64,000 nucleotides of DNA from Streptomyces sp. AM 2-1-1 (GTDB taxonomy: Bacteria; Actinomycetota; Actinomycetes; Streptomycetales; Streptomycetaceae). Each line of letters begins with the position of its first letter. Within the stretch, counting starts at the first letter, position 1. Positions 1 through 8,211 of this stretch are shown here, piece after piece. The stretch spans positions 4,172,501 through 4,236,500 of the forward strand of contig NZ_CP119147.1 of assembly GCF_029167645.1 (NCBI RefSeq), in the 5' to 3' direction. The position numbers and the translations under genes are program-made. The notes below the pieces were generated by a model, which made no database searches, was not told where the DNA came from, and saw nothing but the letters and a program-made list of their open reading frames with translations.

Positions 1-1029
1 CGCCAGAAGAAGGAACTGCTCAACGGGAAGTTCCTGGAGAGCGAGAGCTGGCAGAAGCACTGGCGCCTCTACGGGGCGAGCGGCACCAACGTCATCGCCG
101 AACGGTCCGTCTCCGGCTTGGTCTACGAGACCGACACCTTCGGCCGGCTCACCATGGTCGGCCGGGAGACCAACTTCATCGACTGGGCCAACCAGTACCG
201 CGGCTACAACCGCATGTGGAAGGACGCCAACCGCTGGGAGTTCGGCGCCAGCGTCGGCGGCGAGTCCGTCTACCTGCCCTACCTCACCAAGGCGATGCAG
301 CAGATCGCCCTCGACGCGGGACACGAGTTCATCGTCGACTTCGCCGTCAACCTGCTCGTCCTCGGCATCGCCTCCCTGGTCACCAGGGCGAGCTTCACCC
401 CGACCGAACTCGCCAAGGCCGCCTTCACCGCCACCATGAACTCCGCAGTCAAGAGCTTCGTCTCCGGCCTGCACCACATGGTCGGACGCGGCACCCCGTG
501 GAAGAACGGCTGGGGCCACGTCGACTACGGCTACGCCTACCAGCGCCACCCGAGCGACGACGACTGGGGCGGTGAGTGGGCCGGCCACGACAAGGTGACC
601 CGCTGGCGCGGCGGCACCTACGACTATGTCGTCGGCCTCGCCGGCGGCGTTCTGGGCGGAGTCGCCTCCGGAGCCGCTACCGCCTCGGTCTTCGGCGTGA
701 AGACCGCGAGCGGTCAGCTGATCCACCTGGGGGGGAAGGACGCCCTCATGGCCGGTGCGATGAGCGCCGTCGGCGGCACACTCGGCGGCATCTCCGTCGG
801 CGCGGCCCGCAGCATGATCCACCTCAACCTGGCCGGCCGCTGGTACCACCGTGCCGGCATGGTCGACATCTACGTGGCACCGGCCCTCGGCAAGCTCATC
901 GACAAGTCCTTCTCCGCCTTCTTCATGGGCGGGACCGTCCGCGACTGGTTCCAGCCGAGCTGGTACCTGGACGGCGGGCCGGGCGGTCACCCCAACGTCG
1001 ACTACCTTCCGCAGGGAGCAGGCACATGA
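1..1029 (+). CDS. Glycine-rich hypothetical protein, 5' end outside window
   Basis: The open frame has no stop from base 1, so this is the C-terminal 342 residues of a longer protein whose start lies to the left. An internal TTG at 118 is not needed as a start. The visible part begins with a charged stretch and then aromatic-rich sequence (motifs WANQYRGYNRMW and WGHVDYGYAY). Two hydrophobic Gly/Ala-rich segments follow: one around FAVNLLVLGIASLV, the other VVGLAGGVLGGVASGAA and AMSAVGGTLGGISVGAA. Paired glycine-zipper segments of this kind are common in membrane-inserting or secreted toxin-like proteins; here that is inference only. The stop overlaps the start of the next gene (ATGA), so the two are translationally coupled. 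No family is recognised. A substrate of a type VII secretion-like system is one possibility, given its partner. Confidence 0.75.
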   Translation, partial: RQKKELLNGKFLESESWQKHWRLYGASGTNVIAERSVSGLVYETDTFGRLTMVGRETNFIDWANQYRGYNRMWKDANRWEFGASVGGESVYLPYLTKAMQQIALDAGHEFIVDFAVNLLVLGIASLVTRASFTPTELAKAAFTATMNSAVKSFVSGLHHMVGRGTPWKNGWGHVDYGYAYQRHPSDDDWGGEWAGHDKVTRWRGGTYDYVVGLAGGVLGGVASGAATASVFGVKTASGQLIHLGGKDALMAGAMSAVGGTLGGISVGAARSMIHLNLAGRWYHRAGMVDIYVAPALGKLIDKSFSAFFMGGTVRDWFQPSWYLDGGPGGHPNVDYLPQGAGT

Positions 1030-3701
1030 CCACCACCACCGGTACCCCACCGCTGCGGGTGGGGGCCAAGGGGTGGGGCGGTCACCGCACCATCGCCTCC
1101 GCCCTCGCCGCCGCCCCCGCCGGGGCCGTGATCACCATCGCCCCCGGCGTCTACACCGAGTCCCTGCGCCTGGAGCGGCGGGTGGTGCTGGAGCCGGAAG
1201 GCGGTACCGGGACCGTGCACCTGCGCTCCCCCGGCGGACCCGTGCTCGACGTCACCGCCCCCGGATGCGAGGTGCACGGGCTCGAACTGCGCGGCAGCGA
1301 CCCCGCCGAGCCCGCCGTCCGGGTCGCCGACGCGGCGGGACTCACCCTCGCCGAGTGCGACCTGGGCAGGGGCCGGATCGACGTGCTCGGTTCCGGGGAC
1401 GACACCGGAGCCGCCGCCAACTCCGCCCTCACCTTCGCCGACACCCTGGCGCGGGCGCTGCGCGAACCGGTCGGCGGCGGGGTGCTGCTGGTGCGCGGCA
1501 GCCGGCTGCACGACGCCCGGCACGCCGCCGTCCACCTCGAAGGGGACGCCCGGGCCCGGCTGGTGGACACCTCCGTCGACACCGTCGACGGGCTCGGAGT
1601 GGCCCTCGGCGGGAGCGCCGTGCTGCTCGGCGAGCGGCTGCGCGTCAGCGCCACCGCCGGCTCCTCGCTGCGTGCCCGCGGCTCCTCCCGGGTGCTGCTG
1701 CGCGACACCCGCCTCAGCGGCCCCGGCCGTCACGGCCTGCTCATCGAGGACGAGGCCGAGGGGCTGCTGGAGGACTGCCGGATCAGCGGTTCTGCCCGCG
1801 CCGCCGTCCAGGCCGGTGGCGCGGCCACCGTGGGACTCGCCGACTGCCGCCTGGCCGGCGCCGGGACCGACGCGCTGGTCGCGCGGGGCTCGGCGCAGCT
1901 CACGGTCCACGGCTGCTGGCTCCTGGACTCGGCCGGCCACGGCATCCTGGTGTCCGGCGAGGCGGTGGTGCTGGCCGGGGACACCCTGATCGCGCGCAGC
2001 GGGGCGGCCGCCGTACGCGTCTGCGAGCTGGCCCGGGCGTCCCTGAGCGGCTGCCGGATCGGTGTCAGCGGGGAGCACGCGCTGACCGTCACCGACGCCG
2101 CCCACGCCGAACTGGCCGACACCACGCTCTCGGACGCGGCCGTGGCCGGGGTGCACACCGACGGCCGGGCCCGTCTGGAGCTGACCGGCGGCCGCATCGA
2201 GCGGGGCGAGACCGGGCTGCGGCTGCGTTCCACCGCCGAGGCGTCGGTACGGGGCACCACCGTGAGCGGCCCGAGCAAGGCGGGCGTGGAGCTCGGACCG
2301 CACGCCCGCACCACCCTGGAGGGCGTACGGATCGGATCGACCGGCAGCGCCGGCGTGGTCCTCGCCGCCGGGGCCCGGCTGGTCATGGAGGGGTGCACCA
2401 TCGAGGCCCCCGGCGGCAGCGGGATGGTCGTCTCCGCCGGTGCCGAGCCCGCGGTGAGCGGCCTGCGGATCGACCGGGCCGCGAAGAACGGCATCCTCTT
2501 CGGGCCCGGCGCGGGCGGCACGTTCGCGTACTCCGACCTGACCGGCGGAAACTTCCCCGCTCTGCACATCGGCGCGAACGCCGACCCCCGGTTCACCGGC
2601 TGCCGGGTCCTCGACTGCGGCCAGGACGTCGCCCTGGCCGACGAGGCCGCCCCCGTCTTCGAGGACTGCGTCTCGATCCGGGTCAAGAACCCGTTCCTGC
2701 CGGGGATCACCGCCGCCGGACCCGCGCCCGGTGCTCCGCCCAGGAAGCCTGCCGCCCCGGACGCGGCCGCGGGGGGAGCGGGCGGCGCCCGTACCGCCCC
2801 CGGGGGCACCGCGGCGGCCGGCGGCGGCTTCGCCTCCCTCTCCGACCTCTCCGAACTCGGTGAGCCCGAACCGGAGCCGGAGTCCCTGGAGGAGTTGCTC
2901 GCCGAACTGGACGAGCTGGTCGGGCTCGACGGGGTCAAGAGAGACGTCGGCGGCATGGTCAAGCTGATGCAGACCGTACGGCTGCGCCAGCAGGCCGGGC
3001 TCCCCGCGCCGCCGCTCAGCCGCCACCTGGTCTTCGCGGGGAACCCCGGCACCGGCAAGACCACCGTGGCCCGCCTCTACGGCAGGCTGCTGAAGGCCCT
3101 CGGCCTGCTGGAGCGCGGGCACCTGGTGGAGGTCGATCGCAGCGCCCTGGTCGGCGAGTACGTGGGTCACACCGGCCCGAAGACCACCGAGTCCTTCAAC
3201 CGCGCCCGCGGCGGCGTCCTCTTCATCGACGAGGCGTACGCGCTGGTGCCGGCCGGGGTCTCCAACGACTTCGGCCTGGAGGCGGTGGCCACCCTGGTCA
3301 AGCTGATGGAGGACCACCGCGACGAGGTCGTCGTCATCGCCGCCGGCTACCCCGGCGACATGGAGCGCTTCGTCTCCTCCAACCCGGGCCTCGCCTCCCG
3401 CTTCACCCGCAGCCTGGTCTTCGCCGACTACAGCTCCACGCAGCTGGTCCGCATCGTCGAGCACCACGCGCAGCGCCACCGCTACGAACTGAGCGACGGT
3501 GCCCGCGGAGCGCTCGGCCGGTACTTCGAGGGTGTGCCGCGCGACGCCCGCTTCGGCAACGGCCGTACCGCCCGCCAGGTCTTCCAGGCCATGACCGAGC
3601 GGCAGGCCATGCGGATCACCGAGCTGACCTCCCCGGTCGAGGCCCAGCTGGTGGTCCTCGACGAACAGGACATGCCGGAACTGGTCCCGCCGGCCGCCTG
3701 A
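1026..3701 (+). CDS. Right-handed beta-helix / CbxX-CfqX-type AAA ATPase fusion
   Basis: The 891-residue protein has two halves. Residues about 1-560 form a long run of short repeats typical of a right-handed parallel beta-helix (pectin-lyase-like), starting with a pattern close to TIASALAAAPAGAVITIAPG. A Pro/Ala/Gly linker follows. The last 270 residues or so are a CbxX/CfqX (EccA-type) AAA module, with Walker A GNPGTGKTT near residue 672, Walker B VLFIDEAYAL near 730 and an arginine-containing SRFTRSLVF segment. EccA-type ATPases act with type VII secretion systems, where their N-terminus is usually TPR; here a beta-helix takes that place. ATG 1026 was chosen because it overlaps the previous stop. 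Role inferred: a chaperone or unfoldase for the neighbouring protein or for secreted partners. Confidence 0.9.
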   Translation: MTTTTGTPPLRVGAKGWGGHRTIASALAAAPAGAVITIAPGVYTESLRLERRVVLEPEGGTGTVHLRSPGGPVLDVTAPGCEVHGLELRGSDPAEPAVRVADAAGLTLAECDLGRGRIDVLGSGDDTGAAANSALTFADTLARALREPVGGGVLLVRGSRLHDARHAAVHLEGDARARLVDTSVDTVDGLGVALGGSAVLLGERLRVSATAGSSLRARGSSRVLLRDTRLSGPGRHGLLIEDEAEGLLEDCRISGSARAAVQAGGAATVGLADCRLAGAGTDALVARGSAQLTVHGCWLLDSAGHGILVSGEAVVLAGDTLIARSGAAAVRVCELARASLSGCRIGVSGEHALTVTDAAHAELADTTLSDAAVAGVHTDGRARLELTGGRIERGETGLRLRSTAEASVRGTTVSGPSKAGVELGPHARTTLEGVRIGSTGSAGVVLAAGARLVMEGCTIEAPGGSGMVVSAGAEPAVSGLRIDRAAKNGILFGPGAGGTFAYSDLTGGNFPALHIGANADPRFTGCRVLDCGQDVALADEAAPVFEDCVSIRVKNPFLPGITAAGPAPGAPPRKPAAPDAAAGGAGGARTAPGGTAAAGGGFASLSDLSELGEPEPEPESLEELLAELDELVGLDGVKRDVGGMVKLMQTVRLRQQAGLPAPPLSRHLVFAGNPGTGKTTVARLYGRLLKALGLLERGHLVEVDRSALVGEYVGHTGPKTTESFNRARGGVLFIDEAYALVPAGVSNDFGLEAVATLVKLMEDHRDEVVVIAAGYPGDMERFVSSNPGLASRFTRSLVFADYSSTQLVRIVEHHAQRHRYELSDGARGALGRYFEGVPRDARFGNGRTARQVFQAMTERQAMRITELTSPVEAQLVVLDEQDMPELVPPAA

Positions 3702-3740
3702 GGGCGGGGCGGGGCCCGACCGGGCCGGGTGGGGCGGTGG

Positions 3741-4682
3741 TCAGCCGGCGGGACGGGACGCTCCGCGCCCGACGATCTCGCGGGCGAGCGTGGCGAGCCG
3801 GGGCAGCGCGGGGTGCCCGGGGGCGTCGCGGCGGGCGAGCAGGACGGGCAGCGGCGGGGCGTCGGTCAGGGGGACGAACACGACCCCGGAGTGCGGGTGC
3901 ACGGCGGCGGTGGACGCGGCGGACACGCCCGATCCGCGCCCGGCGGCGATGGCGGTGAGCCAGTCGTCGGTGTTCGCGACGGTCAGCGAGGTCGTGGGGC
4001 GGGCGTCGGCGGGCCAGAGCGCGAGGGTGGTCGTCCCGGAGACCGGGTTCAGTACCACCGGGTCGCCGGCCAGCTCGGCGAGGGTCAGTGCGGTGCGGCC
4101 GGCGTGCGGGCCGTCCGCCGTCACGGCCGCGACGCGGGTCTCACTGAACAGCACCTCGGTCACCAGCCCCGGGGCGTCCACCGGTCCGCGCAGCAGCGCC
4201 GCGTCCACCTCGCCCCGGGTGAGCCCGGCCGTGCGGTCGTCGATGCGCAGCAGTTCCAGCGGAGTCCGCGGATATCGCGCTTGCCACGCGCGCAGCAGCG
4301 GCGTGGTGTACGGGCCGAAGGCCGACCAGGCGTGCCCGAGCCGCAAGGGCCGGTGCCGCGAGCGCCCCGTGCCCATCGCGTCGTCGAAGGCGTCGATCGC
4401 GGCCGCGGCCCTGTCCCGGAAGGCGACGCCCTCGGGAGTGAGGGCGAGGTGATGGGTGGAGCGGTCGACGAGCCGGGTGCCGAGGCTGTTCTCCAGCGCG
4501 GCGAGCGTGCGGGAGACGGCGGGCTGGGTGAGGCCGAGGGCGGCGGCCGCCCGGGTGACGTTGTGCTCGTCGGCGACGGCGAGGAACGCCCGGAGGTGCC
4601 TCAGCTCGATCGGCCGGCCGCCCGGGCGGGGCTCCGGGTTCTCCCTGGGGTCCAGGCGCGCGTCGTCCTCACCGGCGTTCAT
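3741..4682 (-). CDS. LysR-family transcriptional regulator
   Basis: This is a 313-residue LysR-type regulator. The winged HTH lies at about residues 26-84 (key run VTRAAAALGLTQPAVSRTLAALE). An effector-binding domain follows, with the usual alpha/beta pattern ending near the C-terminus. Length is normal for the family. The ATG at 4682 (MNAGEDD) was preferred over one 11 codons upstream, because the HTH then begins at a normal distance from the start. It is divergent from an EamA exporter, a classic arrangement in which the regulator controls the transporter and itself from the shared 200-bp gap. Two overlapping palindromes lie in that gap. The effector is unknown. Confidence 0.9.
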   Translation of the reverse strand: MNAGEDDARLDPRENPEPRPGGRPIELRHLRAFLAVADEHNVTRAAAALGLTQPAVSRTLAALENSLGTRLVDRSTHHLALTPEGVAFRDRAAAAIDAFDDAMGTGRSRHRPLRLGHAWSAFGPYTTPLLRAWQARYPRTPLELLRIDDRTAGLTRGEVDAALLRGPVDAPGLVTEVLFSETRVAAVTADGPHAGRTALTLAELAGDPVVLNPVSGTTTLALWPADARPTTSLTVANTDDWLTAIAAGRGSGVSAASTAAVHPHSGVVFVPLTDAPPLPVLLARRDAPGHPALPRLATLAREIVGRGASRPAG

Positions 4683-4785
4683 GCGTGCGGAGCATAACGG
4701 GAGCACAGAAGGCATTTCACGCGCGGCGCGCCGCTGCCTACGGTGGGCGGGGGAAGGTCAGGCGGACGCGTGGTTCTTCATGATG

Positions 4786-4810
4786 TACTGCGTGGTGCAG
4801 TATGTTGCAC
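4786..4810. promoter_or_regulatory. Overlapping palindromes between lysR-type gene and eamA-type gene
   Basis: TACTGC-N5-GCAGTA (4786-4802) is a perfect inverted repeat. It overlaps a second one, GTGCA-N6-TGCAC (4795-4810). LysR regulators bind such imperfect dyads (T-N11-A class) between divergent genes. The site is a likely operator for the LysR gene at 3741-4682. The AT-rich patch here could also hold promoter elements. Seen directly; its function is inferred. Confidence 0.5.
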
Positions 4811-4881
4811 GGACAACGTGAAGCGGCCGTCCCGATCCTCCGCACCGACCCCTCGCACCCGCTCCGAAAGGCCCCCTTGCA

Positions 4882-5883
4882 GTGAACGACCCGCGCAGCG
4901 CCGTAGAGCCAGCCGCAGCCGTCACCGTTCCCGAGGCGGTGACCGCCCTGGACGGAGCCCCCGACACGTCCACCGGCGGTGCGCACGGTCCCGGCCCCGA
5001 GATGCCGAAGGGACGCGGCGCCATGCTCGTCCCGGTCGCTCTCGTGATCGGCGGGGTGGTCTCGGTCCAGTTCGGCTCGGCCGTCGCCGCACTGCTGATG
5101 CCGAGGGCCGGCGCGTTCGGTGTGGTGACACTGCGCCTGCTGGTGGCCGCCGCGGTGCTGCTCGCCGTCTGCCGCCCCCGGGTGCGGGGCCACAGCCGGG
5201 CCGACTGGGGGACGGTCGTGGCCTTCGGCGTGGCGATGGGCGCGATGAACAACCTCTTCTACCAGGCGCTCGACCGCATCCCCCTCGGTATCGCGGTCAC
5301 GCTGGAGGTCCTCGGCCCGCTCGCCCTCTCCGTCATCGCCTCCCGCCGCCTGGTCAACCTCCTGTGGGCGGGGCTCGCCCTGGTCGGGGTGGCCCTGCTC
5401 GGCGGCGCGGGCGGCTTCGGCGGCCTCGACCTCCTCGGCGCCGGGCTCGCGGTGGCGGCCGGCGTGATGTGGGCGCTGTACATCGTGTTCAGCGCCCGCA
5501 CCGGCCGCCGGTTCCCGAAGGCGGACGGCCTGGCCCTCGCCATGGCGGTCGCTGCCGTCCTCTCGCTCCCCCTCGGCATCGCCGAATCGGGTGCCGAGCT
5601 GGCGGTGCCGACCACCGTCCTCCTGGGCGCCGCGGTGGCCCTGCTCAGCTCCGTGCTCCCGTACACCCTGGAGCTGATGGCGCTGCGCCGGCTGCCCGCC
5701 TCCACCTTCGCGCTGATGATGAGCCTGGAACCGGCCATCGCCTCCCTGGCCGGCTTCCTCGTCCTGGACCAGGCCCTCTCCACCACGGACGCCCTCGCCG
5801 TCGCGCTGGTCATCGGCGCGAGCGTCGGAGCGGTACGGGGCCAGGCCGGCGGGGCGGGGAGGAAGAAGCGCCGCGCGGCGTAG
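4882..5883 (+). CDS. EamA-family (RhtA-like) transporter
   Basis: The 333-residue membrane protein has ten predicted transmembrane helices in two five-helix EamA repeats. A hydrophilic Pro/Ala-rich N-terminal tail of about 45 residues precedes them. The sequence LGIAVTLEVLGPLALSV and a second-repeat SVLPYTLELMALRRLPAS are typical of the RhtA (threonine/homoserine exporter) branch of drug/metabolite transporters. The GTG start is preceded by a weak AAAGG-like site. The role is probably export of an amino acid or small metabolite across the cytoplasmic membrane; the substrate cannot be read from sequence. The divergent LysR gene probably controls it, and a strong hairpin follows the stop. Confidence 0.88.
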   Translation: MNDPRSAVEPAAAVTVPEAVTALDGAPDTSTGGAHGPGPEMPKGRGAMLVPVALVIGGVVSVQFGSAVAALLMPRAGAFGVVTLRLLVAAAVLLAVCRPRVRGHSRADWGTVVAFGVAMGAMNNLFYQALDRIPLGIAVTLEVLGPLALSVIASRRLVNLLWAGLALVGVALLGGAGGFGGLDLLGAGLAVAAGVMWALYIVFSARTGRRFPKADGLALAMAVAAVLSLPLGIAESGAELAVPTTVLLGAAVALLSSVLPYTLELMALRRLPASTFALMMSLEPAIASLAGFLVLDQALSTTDALAVALVIGASVGAVRGQAGGAGRKKRRAA

Positions 5884-5903
5884 CCACTTTGGTGCGGGTC
5901 CGG

Positions 5904-5949
5904 GGCCCGGCCCCGCCGGGGTGTGGTGCACCTCCGGCGGGGCCGGGCC
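5904..5949 (+). terminator. Hairpin terminator after the EamA gene
   Basis: A perfect 16-bp inverted repeat (5904-5919 with 5934-5949) has a 14-nt loop and lies 20 bp after the transporter stop. It has no long T-tract, as is usual for Streptomyces terminators. Confidence 0.7.
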
Positions 5950-6048
5950 TCCGTCGTTCCACCGCTCGGCACCCCGGCCCGGGACGCCCTGTCGGTGCGG
6001 GGTGTGAGGATGCCCGGAGACCGACGGCGGGGAAGTGGGGGAGACGGC

Positions 6049-6552
6049 GTGCGAGTCCTGCCCGCGTTCGAGCCGACCGGACGCGATCCGGCCGACGACG
6101 CCGACCCCGTGATCGTGCGGACCGACTACACGGACGAGGGCGCGTGGCGGGCCGTGGCGGCCGCACTGCGCAGCGCGTGGGACGCGGAGAGCGGGGCGGA
6201 GGCGCGGTTCCACCTGATCGACGACCCGCGCTGGGACGGCGCCACCCCCGAGGAGCTCGTACGCGCGGCGCGCGGGGTGGAGAACCTCTCCGCGGTGTTC
6301 GTCGCGGACGCCGTCACCCTGCGGTCCTCCTCCCGGCCGCTCCTCGCCCTGGACCTGTGCGCCGACGAGGACGAGGACCTCGACCCCGCGTACTACCAGG
6401 AGCTGACCGACAACCCGCCGGCCCGGGAGTTCCGCACGGTGCCCGGCGAGGTCCACACCGTCCAGCTGTGCCTGGCCGTCGGGAACGTGAGCTTCCCGGA
6501 GCTTGCCGTCATGGCGTCCCAGGACGCCGAAGGCGTTCTCCGGTCGCCCTGA
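6049..6552 (+). CDS. DUF6924-like hypothetical protein
   Basis: This is a 167-residue soluble acidic protein. It contains the pattern VIVRTDYTDEGAWRAV, a central VENLSAVFVAD strand-turn and a C-terminal segment ending LCLAVGNVSFPELAVMA. I recognise this pattern from small Streptomyces proteins labelled DUF6924; no biochemical role is known to me. GTG 6049 was chosen because a GGGGGAG ribosome-binding site lies just upstream. An in-frame ATG at 6010 is possible but lacks a good site. The gene is monocistronic and convergent with the following GNAT gene. Confidence 0.75.
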   Translation: MRVLPAFEPTGRDPADDADPVIVRTDYTDEGAWRAVAAALRSAWDAESGAEARFHLIDDPRWDGATPEELVRAARGVENLSAVFVADAVTLRSSSRPLLALDLCADEDEDLDPAYYQELTDNPPAREFRTVPGEVHTVQLCLAVGNVSFPELAVMASQDAEGVLRSP

Positions 6553-6617
6553 GGGCGGGGAGGCCTAGAGGGCGGCGAGGAGCGGCCCGCAGCCGCCGCC
6601 GGTCGCGGCCCGGGCCG

Positions 6618-7100
6618 TCATCCCTCCAACCGCAGCGACAGCTCGGAGATCTCCGCTCCCCGCGCGTTCGCGAAGCTCCGTTCCTCGCCGACGACCGTGA
6701 AGCCGCACTTCTCCAGGACCCGCACCGAGCCGGTGTTGTCCGCCGCCGCCCGGGCGTGCAAGGGGCGTTCGGAGACCTCGGCGAGCAGCCCCCGCAGCGC
6801 CGCGGTCGCGATGCCCCGTCCCCAGTAGAAGCGATCGACGACGTACGTGACCTCCCGCTCGCCCGGCTCGCCGTACACGGCCGCGTGTCCGACCACGTCG
6901 CCGTCCGCGAGCACGGTGCGGGTGACGATGCCGGGCGAGGCGAGGATGCGCTCCCAGTGCGCGTCGAAGTGGTCCCGGTCCGTCGGGTCCTCGGCGGTGA
7001 AGGCGGCCATCCGGTTCGACTCGGGGTCGCTCATGTGGCGGAAGAACACCGGTAGATCGCTGGGATGCACGGGGCGCAGGGAGACATCGAGGGAAGCCAT
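6618..7100 (-). CDS. GNAT-family N-acetyltransferase
   Basis: This is a 160-residue GNAT acetyltransferase. The N-terminal pattern LRPVHPSDLPVFFRH leads into the acetyl-CoA site, with VDRFYWGRGIATAALRGLL around residues 88-106 (the Q/RxxGxG/A signature appears as RGIATA). The C-terminal motif NTGSVRVLEKCGF is typical of RimJ/RimL-like acetyltransferases that modify small molecules or protein N-termini. The ATG at 7100 gives normal family length; the open frame extends upstream only as non-coding sequence. The substrate is unknown. The gene is divergent from the catabolic operon starting at 7369. Confidence 0.88.
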   Translation of the reverse strand: MASLDVSLRPVHPSDLPVFFRHMSDPESNRMAAFTAEDPTDRDHFDAHWERILASPGIVTRTVLADGDVVGHAAVYGEPGEREVTYVVDRFYWGRGIATAALRGLLAEVSERPLHARAAADNTGSVRVLEKCGFTVVGEERSFANARGAEISELSLRLEG

Positions 7101-7295
7101 GGGCCCGACCCTAACCACCGCCGGGGAAGGGAGGGGGCGAGTCGGCCGCGATCGGCGAAGAGCCGTGCGGGGCCCTGGAGTCGTGGAGCCGGGCCGCGCC
7201 CTCGCGGCGTGCACCGCCCCTCTCCCGCACGGGTCTCCCGCGCTCCGGCCGGGGGCTCCCCGCAGGACCCGGTGAACCGGGCGGAGAAAATCATG

Positions 7296-7311
7296 CAAGC
7301 ACGCTTGCTTG
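7296..7311. promoter_or_regulatory. Palindromic TetR-type operator before the catabolic operon
   Basis: CAAGCA-N4-TGCTTG is a perfect 16-bp dyad 58 bp upstream of the first operon gene. Flanking GGAGAAA (7283-7289) and TTTCTCC (7312-7318) arms add a wider, slightly off-centre repeat. CAAGC/GCTTG half-sites are typical of TetR regulators of acyl-CoA metabolism. The TetR gene at the operon end (17503) is the natural candidate to bind here. Confidence 0.55.
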
Positions 7312-7368
7312 TTTCTCCCTCCGCTGGAATGCTCCGGGGCACCACGCCATGCCCCGAGGGGAGCGCAC

Positions 7369-8211
7369 GTGTCCGATGCCATCGCCGTGATCGACGATCT
7401 GCGAGACGAGAGCGAAGAACTCGACGCTCTGGTAGCGGAGTTGAGAGCAGAGGAGTGGGCGACGGCAACCCCCGCGCCCGGCTGGACCCTCGCGCACCAG
7501 ATCGCCCACCTGACCTGGACCGACGGGGTCGCGGTGACTGCCGCGACGGACCCCGGGGCGTTCAAGGCGGAAGTCGCGCGGGCGCTCGCCGCCCCGGAGA
7601 CCTTCGTCGACGAGGCGGCCGGTGCCGCGGTCGCCGCCGCCCGGCCCGAGGAACTGCTGCGACGGTGGCGGGCCGGACGGGAACGGCTCCAGCAGGTGTT
7701 GCGCGACGCGGCTCCCGGGACGCGCATCCCCTGGTACGGGCCGCCGATGAGCCTCGCCTCGATGGCGACCGCCCGGCTCATGGAGACCTGGGCGCACGGG
7801 CAGGACGTGGCCGACGCCCTCGGGGTCGTACGCGCGCCGACGGACCGGCTGCGGCATGTCGCCAGGATCGGCGTACGGGCCCGGGACTACGCGTACTTCG
7901 TCCGGGGTGCCACACCACCCGCTCAGGAGTTCCGAGTCGAACTCGGCACCCCTGGCGGCGAAGTGGTCGCCTTCGGGCCCGAGGGCGCGGGGCAGCGGGT
8001 GACCGGACCGCTGCTGGACTTCTGCCTCCTGGTCACCCGGCGCGCCCACCGCGACGACCTCGCGCTGCGGGCGGTCGGCGCCGAGGCCGACACCTGGCTG
8101 GACATCGCGCAGGCGTTCGCGGGCCTGCCCGGTGCGGGGCGCGCGCCGCGCGGGGGCAGGAGCGAACGAGAACCCGGCCCTTCGAACGCCCCTGGGAGTG
8201 ACGCCATATGA
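7369..8211 (+). CDS. TIGR03084-family protein (maleylpyruvate isomerase/DinB-like)
   Basis: This is a 280-residue protein of the mycothiol-dependent maleylpyruvate isomerase / DinB fold. Recognisable metal-site patterns are WTLAHQIAHLTWTD (near residue 40) and METWAHGQDVADALG (near residue 142), which supply the histidines expected in this four-helix family. It matches the TIGR03084 group that accompanies AtuA-type catabolic genes in actinobacteria. The exact reaction is unknown to me. The GTG start is preceded by GAGGGGAG. Its stop overlaps the AtuA start (ATGA), so it is the first gene of the operon reaching to 18138. Confidence 0.85.
   Translation: MSDAIAVIDDLRDESEELDALVAELRAEEWATATPAPGWTLAHQIAHLTWTDGVAVTAATDPGAFKAEVARALAAPETFVDEAAGAAVAAARPEELLRRWRAGRERLQQVLRDAAPGTRIPWYGPPMSLASMATARLMETWAHGQDVADALGVVRAPTDRLRHVARIGVRARDYAYFVRGATPPAQEFRVELGTPGGEVVAFGPEGAGQRVTGPLLDFCLLVTRRAHRDDLALRAVGAEADTWLDIAQAFAGLPGAGRAPRGGRSEREPGPSNAPGSDAI

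Noticed and set aside
1002..3479. Long minus-strand open frame of 825 codons
   Set aside because: It is antisense to the beta-helix/AAA gene, which has clear domains; long mirror frames are expected at this GC content.
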